NCBI GenBank assembly: GCA_029817715.1
Contig: JARUPY010000556.1
Span: 296,667 to 360,666 of the forward strand
Reading direction: 5' to 3'
DNA: 64,000 nucleotides
Source: Melastoma dodecandrum
Taxonomy: Eukaryota > Streptophyta > Magnoliopsida > Myrtales > Melastomataceae
Positions 24,239 through 35,500 of the stretch are shown here, piece by piece. The notes under the pieces were generated by a model. It did not search any database and was not told the origin of the DNA. It was given only the letters and a program-made list of their open reading frames with translations. Position 1 is the stretch's first letter. The number at the start of each line of letters is the position of its first letter. The position numbers were made by a program, and so were the translations under genes.

Positions 24239-27200
24239 TTACAAACCTAATTTCCATAACCCGCCAACTTCTTTGAAATCAAGGACAAGGGATTCACGAG
24301 CTCGTCGCTTCGCGTTCAACTTGTTTCGCTGGGCATAAAGGTCAACGACCTTTTCTCTATCCTTCTCAGCATTGGCCTCCAGCTCCTCGATTTCTTAAGT
24401 ATTGATCGACGCAAGCTGCCGAGTCCGGTCATTCTTGAGGTTCGTATAGAACTCTATTTGTCTCTCTGCCTCGGTCAGCTTCTCTTGCACGTCGACCAAA
24501 CGTTGGCGGGCGTCCTGCGCAGCTTTAGAGGCCTCTCCTCGAGCTTCATTAATCGACTGAATCTTCGAGTCAGTCGATTCCAAGGTGAGCAGGTCGGCGT
24601 CGTAATCCCTCCAGCGGGTCCAGTACGTCGACCTGAAGCTCTTGCAGGCCCCCAATATTTCGTCCGTGACCCTAGGGGATGCCTCGATCCTCTTCAACAG
24701 CTTCTGCATCCTCCTGAATTCGTTGACGCCTAAGGGGTCGATGAGCAGAAGTTGGCAAAGTTCTTCAATATCCTCGTGAAGCTTCTCCCACGGGTCTTTG
24801 GTTGACCTAGAAGTCGCTGCAGCAGGATCCTGAAGAATAAGAGGCAAAATGCCGTTAAACAATACCCTAAAAAGGCCAACGACCTCGTGTGATCGAGTAC
24901 TTACCTCTGGAGGCAATCTATCCCCAGAGCTCTCATCCGAAGAAGAAGGGGGAGTAGGAATCTTCTGTCGGCCAGTAGGCACCTTCACCCTTTTCGGACG
25001 AGCCTATAAGGAATGATACAAGTACTCCAGTTAAAATCGCAACGATAATACTATGTTCTGTTTAAAACAAGAACACATACCATCGCTGTTGTAGGAGTTT
25101 GGACTGGAGGAGAAAGAATAACTTGGTTTTCTTCCTCACGAGTCGACCAAGTCGGTGGGTCGACCAGGATCGCGACATCCAGAGCAGCCTGTTCTTCTTG
25201 AACCAAGGCCTCAGGGATGTGCTGTTCCTGAAACAGAGTATGATGCAGAATCGAAAGTTCATATATGAACTAAAGTAATGATACACCAGCTTAGAATTAA
25301 ACTCACCTTGGCGACTGAAGCCTTTGAACTTTTGTCTAAAGCATGGGAGATAGGCTGGTCGTCATCCTCATCTGAAGCCTCTCCCTAGACAATATAGTAT
25401 GGGTCAGATATGAAAACTCAAAACAAAAACTGGAGTCATCAGAGTCATACCTCTGCGGCCGGCCTTTGTGGAGCGTCGACTACAGCTGAAGACACTGGCA
25501 CCGCAGCTGGTGCCTTGGTAGATGAGATCGCCGCTGAAGCAGTTGGCGACCTGAATGGGGTCACCGCTGCTGCAGCTGGCTACCTGGATGGGGTCGCCGC
25601 TGCAATAACTGGCGACCTAGAAGAGGAAGTCACCGCTAGAGTCAACACCTTCACCAGCCTCTTCCTCTGAGATAGAGGCATCTCTTCAAGATCTTCTTCC
25701 TCGGCCGCTTTGCGCTTTGGTGCGCTTTTAGATCGAGCCTTAGAGGGACCACCTTTGGCTACTTCCCTGGGGCTCGCAATTTTAGCCTTCCCCTTGCTGG
25801 TCGACTTGAGTTTAGAAGGAGCAGGGGCAAGGGGGGCTTTAGGCTTGGGTTGTCCAGAGCCCCGAGGAAGCAATGATCCTGAAAGAGGAGAAAAACTTAT
25901 AATTAGTATTAAGAACCCAATACTCTTAAGGTAAAGATAAGTCCCTACCTTTTGCTTTAATGTGCGCGTCATCGGTGTAAAAATCAGGTTCCTTGGAGAC
26001 CTCCAAGAAATGCATCAAGGCCCGCAGTTCTTCGTATGTAGTCGACCACAGCACGGTGAAGAACTGTGTGGCGAAACAGGCAGAAGTATCAGACGGGAAT
26101 TCCATCTGGGAGAGCTGCGCCTTGAGATTGAGCAAGTCGAGGGTCTTCGAGTCGATCGACTTGCACGCAATCCTCTTCATCCTGTCCCCGTATAAGCCGC
26201 CGGCAGGGTTAGCGAGTGGAACTGCTACACTTTGGATAAACCCAAACTGCCTTGCACACAGTTGAGGGTTATAGACTTCAAAGGTCAGGTAGCCATCGAA
26301 AATAACTGGCAGATCTCTGCTGGTCAATACTCCATTCCAGAAGCCACGAGCAGTTTGAGGATTGATTTCCTGAGCAAGCGTCTTGCCGCCTGGAAAGTGT
26401 GCCCAGTCGCGTCGATCTACCCTGCCGAAGTCGACTATGTGCTTTAGGTGGCCAGTGATCGATGTCATAAGCCATTGATCCTTACGCTGGCAGCACTGAT
26501 CTAGGATGGTCTCCCCATAATAGGAGGATTCAAGGGGCGAAGAAGGGACCTTGAACCCAGTCAATCCCGGCATCCACATGGCCGACCAGAGATGAACTAG
26601 CCAGAGCAACCCTCCTGCTGGATGTTTTGGAAATGGCTTGATTTGAGACGTTGCTCTGTCCAGATCGTGATAAAGAAGACCTAAAACGAAGGGACCCCAG
26701 GAGATTTCTTCATTGGTCTCCCTCAGAAAATTGGCCACCGCATAAGAAGTGTGGCTAACTTTCTTCCCAGGGAAGCAATAAACGAATTTGCTCAACCAGG
26801 TGCTAAGGAACTCGACCTCTTCCTGGGCACCAAAACCTTCAGTCGATAATCTCTCATCTGACCTCTTGCCTGCTGAGGCCATCTTCAGATGCCTATTCAC
26901 CATCTCCATGTACTGAAGGGCGCCCTTGGGATTAATATCATCTGCCTGAGAGTACTGTCGGACAGGGCGGCCATTGATTTTGCACCTGGTCAAAATCTTC
27001 ACATCTGCTAATGTAACAGACATAGGGCCTTCTAGGAAATAGAAGCAGTTGACAGCAGAATTCCAGAAAGGCAGCATGGCCGAACAAACCCTAGGATCAC
27101 AGTTCTTATTTGCCACTGACATCCTAAAGAATCTCAAAATCTTCTGATTCCTAAATCTCTCTGTAAAGTGCTCCTCCTACATCTCAAGCCAGTCTACCAT

Positions 27201-27455
27201 CTCAGACTTAGATGCCGATGGAAAACACAGGAAAGATCCCTGACCTTCCCAGTTGAGGGGATCGATGAAGTCGGGATGACAAATCGGGATGGGCTTCTTA
27301 GTGATGAGATAGTTGAGCAGCACCGTCTCCGGGAAAAGATGCTCTGGCAAGATAGGTCCAAGAGTGACGCCCGACCCCTGATCCTCTGCGACCGGAATGG
27401 GTCCGGGTGGCCCCGCGCGCAGATTATGGAACTCAAAACACTTAAAAGTTGCCAT
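24239..27455 (-). pseudogene. Antisense six-exon gene in the Tat element: plant-mobile-domain-like protein with coiled-coil tail
   Basis: Read on the minus strand, exons 27455-25949, 25878-25451, 25384-25307, 25227-25081, 25003-24905 and 24829-24239 are separated by five short GT-AG introns and join in perfect phase into 950 codons. The ATG at 27453-27455 begins MATFKCFEF. Exon 1 holds a domain resembling the plant mobile domain (PMSVTLADVKILT, WLSKFVYCFPGKKVSHTSYA, GPFVLGLLYHDLDRA). Exon 2 is lysine/serine/alanine/proline-rich, with a basic run like a nuclear signal (SAPKRKAAEEEDLEE). The last exon is long, helical and probably coiled coil (LTEAERQIEFY, EEIEELEANAEKD-like). Three in-frame stops break it: TAG 27177-27179, TAG 25580-25582, TAA 24395-24397. 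Plant mobile domains are known in transposon-borne and host proteins, and antisense frames are known in some Tat elements. The function is unknown. Confidence 0.82.
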
Positions 27456-27584
27456 CTTTTTTAGGATCAAAGGAGTTTTGGTAAGGGAGACGAAGGGTTT
27501 CTGGGAAACAAGGGTTTCTGTTTTCTTGGAGAAGATGGAGAAGTGTTGAGCAAGGAAGAAAAGTGCGGGAAAAGGACGATGACT

Positions 27585-27600
27585 CTCCTTTATATAGGGT
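27585..27600 (-). promoter_or_regulatory. Candidate TATA box for the antisense gene
   Basis: On the minus strand the sequence reads ACCCTATATAAAGGAG, a good plant TATA context, about 130 bp upstream of the antisense ATG and about 50 bp inside the 3' LTR boundary. This suggests the antisense gene has its own promoter and is not driven by the LTR's sense promoter. Confidence 0.55.
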
Positions 27601-27636
27601 ATGATTTCTGCTGAGTCGGCATAGCCAACCCAACAT

Positions 27637-27650
27637 AAAAGGGGGGCTTA
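27637..27650 (+). other. Polypurine tract of the Tat element
   Basis: AAAAGGGGGGCTTA lies immediately before the 3' LTR, as expected for the plus-strand primer site. Confidence 0.7.
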
Positions 27651-28628
27651 TGTTGACATGGCAAATAATTTTGGGCCTGAGTTTAGAACAGAAACCCAGT
27701 AATCCCTCAAGTCACACCCCGAGTAGGCCCAAGATACAGTCGTCTAGGCCGACTCACAACGAAGTCGACTAGGTCGACTTATGACGAAGTCGACTAGGTC
27801 GACTTATGACGAAGTCGACTAGGTCGACTTATGAACGGAGTCGACTAGGTCGACTCACAACGAAGGAATATGGTAATCAAAGTCAACCAAGATAGCTAAG
27901 TCTACTAGTAGGGTGAAGTCGACGGAATTCTGGATAAGTCGACCAAGTCGGTCGTAGTCCGTATAGATCAGTCAAGTCGACAAGGTTGGAATAAATTTAT
28001 TCATTTTCAATCACGTATGTTAAGGATCGTAACTGATCCTAATATCCAGGAACGTGATCCCATATATCAAGGAGGTTGTTGAGACACTCCCACGATATTA
28101 GAAATCACGGTCTATAACACGATCTGCAATACGATATATCTGTTACCTGTTAAACACGTACAAGTCCTCTATAAATAGCAGAAGAATTTTTCAAGACAAC
28201 ACATGACCATACACAGCCAAAGCTCTGAAGTTTGTTCGTCAATCTTAGGAATTAGATACCTTGACCCGGTTCATAGGTCAACTACCCTTCCACCGACAGA
28301 GTGAGCTCGTAGGGCCCCCGCCAGCGACACCACCGACGGAGTGAGCTCGTAGGGCCTTCGTCACAGCTTCCTGCCAGCGACCGCCACCGACGGAGCGAGC
28401 TTCCAAGGCCTTCGTCACAAATTCTCCGCCGTCACAGGATTCCACATCGTTGTCACCACTCGCCCCCTTTTCATTTTTTATGGCTGTAAGCCCCTTTTCT
28501 TAATTCGTCAAGATTGTAAGACTTGCATTCTATTTTCAATAAAATTGTGCATCTTCTTACTGGCGACCACAATCCCCTGTGAGTCCTTTGCCAAATATTT
28601 CCGACGTGATCCGTTCTATACGCGAACA
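27651..28628 (+). repeat. 3' LTR of the Tat element
   Basis: 978 bp, matching 15733-16703. Against the 5' LTR it has one extra 24-bp minisatellite unit, a 14-bp deletion near 28315, a 4-bp deletion near 28574 and about 18 substitutions. It ends ...GCGAACA, followed by the duplicated target GTCCC. Confidence 0.93.
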
Positions 28629-28633
28629 GTCCC

Positions 28634-29285
28634 CTACGTACGTCTTGTGTTCTCTCTTTTCAAGGATTTTGAATTGTTGTAAATGGATACAAATTTAGAT
28701 ATGTTTATCATTTTGGGTTTTTCTAATATCTGATCAATATTTCGATGTGTCCAAAAAATTATTCGGTCTCGAAACATTATCTTGGTAAAACGGTTGTCGA
28801 TCTCATTCGGGGAAGTGTTATATAATAATAATGAAGAAAAAAATAGAACGCTGGGATTGAATTGAACGTTTTTTGCGATGATGAATAAGAACATCATCTG
28901 GTCAAAAACACTTTGGAAAAGTCAGTCTTCCCTATACAACTTTTACAACTACGCTCCATCCGCAATTTTCATTCATTCGCGAGTCGTACATTTTCGCAGG
29001 TAGTTTTTTTAAAAAATGGAGTTTTAAAAATTACGTATATATCATATCATAATCAGGGAGACATAATACATTTTAAAAACCAGTCTTTTAATTTATAAAA
29101 GAAGCATGTTTCCAAAACCCTCCACGAAGGCAACCAGGGGATGACGGGTCCCTACATGGGTTTTGGAAATCCATCTCTAATATTCATATAGATAGGTTGC
29201 GGGTTTCTTAAATCCGTCTTTTGTAAGAATGTGAGTATTATTCACACAACAAAAGAACTCAGCCAATTCCGCATACACGAACACC
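28634..29285. other. Host sequence between the Tat element and the syntaxin relic
   Basis: AT-rich, no gene recognised. The last 100 bp may be the former promoter or leader of the syntaxin gene, but I see no TATA box there I would defend. Confidence 0.5.
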
Positions 29286-29518
29286 ATGGATGACCTCTTC
29301 TCCTCCTCTTCCTTCTCCTTCTCACACCCTGACTCTACAGATGAGGACGGTGACCCCTCACCCTCGACCACCATCCAGAACATCCCTTGGCCTCGATCCC
29401 ATCTTCGTCAATGCCGACTCCATTAAACAAGAGCTCCAGCACCTCGGTGCCCTCTGCCGCAGAGGTACTTCACAGTCACCCGGGAGTTGTCTTATCACAA
29501 GATGCTTGACATCATGAT

Positions 29519-32500
29519 ATCAATCGGTAAGTGAGAGTTTGTCTCTTGTTCATTTGTGAATTGCATTCACAGAGAGAATAATCTTATCGATGGACTGGTT
29601 GCTTTTGGCATGGCAAAACGAGACATTCCTGCAGAAAGTCATAGGACAATATGCTGGCGTACTTTGTGTAAAACGTATCGAATTGTGCGATGGGGATGTT
29701 TTTGTGATCGCCGTACATAATTTACAGTAAAAAATGATGAACAAAACACGGCAAGCAAATACAGGACTTGAATTATAAAATAATGGTTCTACATGCAATT
29801 GAAAGTTGTAGTTACAGCCATGGTAAGATTAAAGGGAAACAATGAAAAGAAGAACGACAGGACGTTCCGATGAGTCGAATGTGACGAGTAACAGCTATGT
29901 TAGACTTCTTTATTGAAGGCTGCCTTCAAAGATGGATGGACGATAGTGGTAGGATTAAGGTGTTTCAAGGTGTGGCGAGTGGTTTCTGCATACTTCCAGG
30001 AACGTTGGAAAGAAGGCAAAACTAGTTGACAACTTTGCTAATTTTGGACTTATGAGTTGATCGTTGTTGCACATTTTAGTATCAATGGTACATAATCGTT
30101 GGGGTGGCCACACTAGATTTCAGTGTGGCCACGCTGAGGAGGCAGTCGTTGATATCAACCGGAAAGTGAGAGTTTGTCTCTTCTTCGTTTGGGAATTGCT
30201 CTCACAAAGAGAATAATCTTATCGATGGACTGGTCGCTTTTGGCCCGGCAAAACGAGACATTCCTGCAGAAAGTCATAGGACAATATGTTGGCATACTTT
30301 GTGTAAAATGTATCGAATTGTGCGATGGGATATTTTTGTGGTCGCCGCACATAATTTACAGTAAAAAATGATGAACAAAACACGGAAAGCAAATAAAGGA
30401 CTTGAATTATAAAATAATGGTTCTACATGCAATTGAAAGTTAGAGTTACAAGTTATAGTTGTTGGACATTTTAGTGTCAATAGTAGATAATAGTTGGTAT
30501 GGCCATACTAGATTTCAATGTCGCCACACCAAGGAGGCAGTCGTTGATATCAACCGGTAAGTGAGTGTTTGTCTCTTCTTCGCTTGTGAATTGCACAAAG
30601 AGAATAATCTTATCAATGGACTGGTCGCTTTTGGCATGACAAAACGAGACATTCCTACAGTAAGTCATAGGACAATATGTTGGCGTACTTTGTGTAAAAT
30701 GTATCGAATTGTGCGATGGGATATTTTTGTGGTCGCCGTACATAATTTACAGTAAAAAATGATGAACAAAACACGGAAAGCAAATAAAGGACTTGTATTA
30801 TAAAATAAAATTTCAACATGGAGTTGAAAGTTATAGTTGTTTGACATTTTAGTATCAATGGTAGATAATGATTGGTATGGCCTCACTAGATTTCAGTGTG
30901 GCCACACCAAGGAGGCAGTTGTTGATATCAACCGGTAAGTGAGAGTTTGACTCTTCTTCGCTGGTGAATTGCACAAAGAGAATAATCTTATCGATGGACT
31001 GGTCGCTTTTGGCATGACAAAAGGAGACATTCCTACAGAAAGTCATAGGACAATATGTTGGCGTACTTTGTGTAAAATGTATCAAATTGTGCGATGGGAT
31101 ATTTTTGTGGTCGCCGTACATAATTTACAGTAAAAAATGATGAACAAAACACGGAAAGCAAATAAAGGACTTGAATTATAAAATAATGGTTGTACATGCA
31201 ATTGAAAGTTATAGTTACAAGTTATAGTTGTTGGACATTTTAGTGTCAATGGTAGATAATGATTGGTATGACCACACTAGTTTTCAGTGTGGCCACACCA
31301 AGGAGGCAGTCGTTGATATCAACCGGTAAGTGAGAGTTTGTATCTTCTTCGCTTGTGAAATTCACAAAGAGAATAATCTTATCGATGGACTGGTCGTTTT
31401 TGGCAGGACAAAACGAGACATTCCTACAGAAAGTCATAGGACAATATGTTGGCATACTTTATGTAAAATGTATTGAATTGTGCGATAGGATATTTTAGTG
31501 GTCGCCGTACATAATTTACAGTAAAAAATGATGAACAAAACACGGAAAGAAAGTAAAGGACTTGAATTATAAAATAATGGTTCTACATGCAATTGAAAGT
31601 TATAGTTACAAGTTATAGTTGTTGGACATTTTAGTGTCAATGGTAGATAATGATTGGTATGGCCACACTAGATTTCAGTGTGGTCAGACCAAGGAGGCAG
31701 TCACAGATATCAACCGGTAAGTGAGAGTTTGTCTCTTCTTCGCTTGTGAATTGTACAAAGAGAATAATCTTATCGATGCACAGGTTGCTTTTGGCATGAT
31801 AAAACGAGACATTCCTACAGCAAGTCATAGGACAATATGTTGGCGTACTTTGTGTAAAATGTATCGTATTGTGCGGTGGGATATTTTTGTGGTCGCCGTA
31901 CATAATTTACAGTAAAAAATGATGAACAAAGCACGGAAAGCAAATAAAGGACTTGAATTATAAAATAATGGTTCTACATGCAATTGAAAGTTATAGTTAC
32001 AAGTTATAGTTGTTGGACATTACTGTGTCAATGGTAGATAATGATTGGTATGGCCACACTAGATTTCCGTGTGGTCAAACCAAGGAGGTTGTCGCTGATA
32101 TCAACCGGTAAGTGAGAGTTTGTCTCTTCTTCGCTTGTGAATGGCACAAAGAGAATAATCTTATCGATGGACCGGTCGTTGTTGGCATGACAAAACGAGA
32201 CATTCCTACAGAAAGTCATAGGACAATATGTTGGCGTACTTTGTGTAAAATGTATCGAATTGTGCGATGGGATATTTTTCTGGTCGTCGTACGTAATTTA
32301 CAGTAAAAAATGATGAACAAAACACAAAAAGCAAATAAAGGACATGAATTATAAAATAATGGTTCTACAGTCAATTGAAAGTTTAGTTACATGTTATAGT
32401 TGTTGGACATTTTAGTGTCAATGGTAGATAATTGTTGGTATGGCCACACTAGATTACAGTGTGGCCACACCAAGGATGCAGTCATTGATATCAACCGGTA

Positions 32501-35500
32501 AGTGAGAGTTTGTCTCTTCTTCGCTTGTGAATTGCACAAAGAGAATATTCTTATCGATGGACTGGTCGCTTTTGGCACGACAAAACGAGACATTCCTACA
32601 GAAAGTCATAGGACAATATGTTGGCGTACTTTGTGTAAAATGTATTGAATTGTGCGATGGGATATTTTTGTGCTCGCCGTACATAATTTACAGTAAAAAA
32701 TGATGAACAAAACACGGAAAGAAAATAAAGGACTCGAATTATAAAATAATGGTTCTACATGCAATTGAAAGTTATAGTTACAAGTTATAGTTGTTGGACA
32801 TTTTAGTGTCAATAGTAGATAATGATTGGTATGGCCACACTAGATTTATGTGTGGGCACACCAAGGAGGCAGTCAGTGATATCAACCGGTAAGTGAGAGT
32901 TTGTCTCTTCTTCGCTTGTAAATTGCGCAAAGAGAATAATCTTATCGATGGACTGGTCGCTTTTGGCATGACAAAACGAGACATTCCAGCAGAAAGTCAC
33001 AGGACAATTTGTTGGCGTACTTTGTGTAAAACGTATCGAATTGTGCGATGGGATATTTTTGTCGCCGTACATAATTTACATTAAAAAATGATGAACAAAA
33101 CCCGGAAAGCAAATAAAGGGCTTGAATTATAAAATAATGGTTCTACATGCAATTGAAAGTTATAGTAGCCATAGTAAGACTAAAGGGAAACAACGAAAAG
33201 AAGAACGACAGGGCGCTCCGATGAGTGGAATGCTAGGACGGCCATGGTAGACTTCTTTATTGAAGGCCGCCTTCAAAGATGGGTGGCCGATAGTGGTTGG
33301 ATTAAGGGGTTTTAAGGCGTGGCGAGTGGTTTCTGGATACTTCCAGGAACGTTGGAAAGAAGGCAAAACTCGTTGACAACTTTGCTAATTTTGAACTTAT
33401 GAGTTGATCGTTGTTGGACATTTTAGTATCAATGGTAAATAATGGTTGGTGTGGCCACACTAGATTTCAGTGTTGCCACGCCGAGGAGGCAGTCGTTGAT
33501 ATCAACCGGAAAGTGAGGGTTTGTCTCTTCTTCGTTTGGGAATTGCTCTCACAAATAGAATAATCTTATCAATGGACTGGTCGCTTTTGGCCCGGCAAAA
33601 CGAGACATTCCTGCAGAAAGTCATAGGACAATATGTTGGCATACTTTGTGTAAAATGTATCGAATTGTGCGATGGGATATTTTTGTGGTCGCCGCACATA
33701 ATTTACAGTAAAAAATGATGAACAAAACACGGAAAGCAAATAAAGGACTTGAATTATAAAATAATGGTTCTACATGCAATTGAAAGTTAGAGTTACCAGT
33801 TATAGTTGTTGGACATTTTAGTGTCAATAGTAGATAATGGTTGGTATGGCCACACTAGATTTCAGTGTCGCCACACCAAGGAGGCAGTCGTTGATATCAA
33901 CCGGTAAGTGAGAGTTTGTCTCTTCTTCGCTTGTGAATTGCACAAAGAGAATAATCTTATCAATGGACTGGTCGCTTTTGGCATGACAAAACGAGACATT
34001 CCTACAGTAAGTCATAGGACAATATGTTGGCGTACTTTGTGTAAAATGTATCGAATTGTGCGATGGGATATTTTTGTGGTCGCCGTACATAATTTACAGT
34101 AAAAAATGATGAACAAAACACGGAAAGCAAATAAAGGACTTGAATAATAAAATAATGGTTCTACATGCAATTGAAAGTTATAGTTACAAGTTATAGTTGT
34201 TGGACATTTTAGTGTCAATGGTAGATAATGATTGGTATGGCCACACTAGATTTCTGTGTGGTCAAACCAAGGAGGCAGTCACAGATATCAACCGGTAAGT
34301 GAGAGTTTGTCTCTGCATCGCTTGTGAATTGCACAAAGAGAATAATCTTATCGATGGACTGGTCGCTTTTGGCACGACAAAACGAGTCATTCCTACAGAA
34401 AGTCATAGGACAATATGTTGGCGTACTTTGTGTAAAATGTATTGAATTGTGCGATGGGATACTTTTGTGCTCGCCGTACATAATTTACAGTAAAAAATGA
34501 TGAACAAAACACGGAAAGCAAATAAAGGACTTGAATAATAAAATAATGGTTCTACATGCAATTGAAAGTTATAGTTACAAGTTATAGTTGTTGGACATTT
34601 TAGTGTCAATGGTAGATAATGATTGGTATGGCCACACTAGATTTCTGTGTGGGCACACCAAGGAGGCAGTCATTGATGTCAACCGGTAAGTGAGAGTTTG
34701 TCTCTTCTTCGCTTGTGAATTGCGCAAAGAGAATAATCTTATCGATGGACTGGTCGCCTTTGGCACGACAAAACGAGACATTCCAGCAGAAAGTCAGAGG
34801 ACAATATGTTGGCGTACTTTGTGTAAAACGTATCGAATTGTGCGATGGGATATTTTTATCGCCGTACATAATTTACATTAAAAAATGATGAACAAAACCC
34901 GGAAAGCAAATAAAGGGATTGAATTATAAAATAATGGTTCTACATGCAATTGAAAGTTATAGTTACAGCCATGGTAAGACTAAAGGGAAACAACGAAAAG
35001 AAGAACGACAGGGCGCTCCGATGAGTGGAATGCTACGACGGCCTTGGTAGACTTCTTTATTGAAGGCCGCCTTCAAAGATGGGTAGCCGATAGTGATTGG
35101 ATTAAGGTGTTTTAAGGCGTGGCGAGTGGTTTCTGGATACTTTGAGGGCGCTGGAAAGAAAGCAGAAGTAGTTGACAACTTTGCTAATTTTGGACTTATG
35201 AGTTGATCGTTGTTGGACATTTTAGTGTCAATGGTGCATAATGGTTGGTGTGGCCACGCTAGATTTCAGGGTGGCCAGGCCGAGAAGGCAGTCGTTGATA
35301 TCAACCGGAAAGTGAGGGTTTGTCTCTTCTTCGTTTGTGAATTGCTCTCACAAAGAGAATAATCTTATCGATGAACTGGTCGCTTTTAGCCTGGCAAAAT
35401 GAGGCATTCCTTCAGAAAGTCATAGGTCAATATGTTAGCGTACTTTGTGTAAAACGTATCGAATTGTGCGATGGGATATTTTTGTGGTCGCCGTACATAA

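Larger units (their letters stand above)
15733..28628 (+). mobile_element. Ty3/gypsy LTR retrotransposon, Tat lineage, complete but decayed
   Basis: An element of 12,896 bp bounded by TG...CA LTRs and flanked by the 5-bp duplication GTCCC (15728-15732 and 28629-28633). Order: 5' LTR, primer binding site, gag-protease, RT-RNase H-second RNase H-integrase, an antisense intron-bearing gene, polypurine tract, 3' LTR. A second, archaeal-type RNase H after the RT/RNase H pair and extra coding capacity between pol and the 3' LTR are known hallmarks of the Tat lineage. By eye the LTRs differ at about 18 of some 950 aligned positions (about 2%) plus three indels, so the insertion is fairly recent. In-frame stops and a frameshift make it non-autonomous. 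Confidence 0.93.

Noticed and set aside
25410..25670. Alanine-rich plus-strand frame in the Tat element
   Set aside because: It is the shadow of the low-complexity antisense exon 25878-25451.
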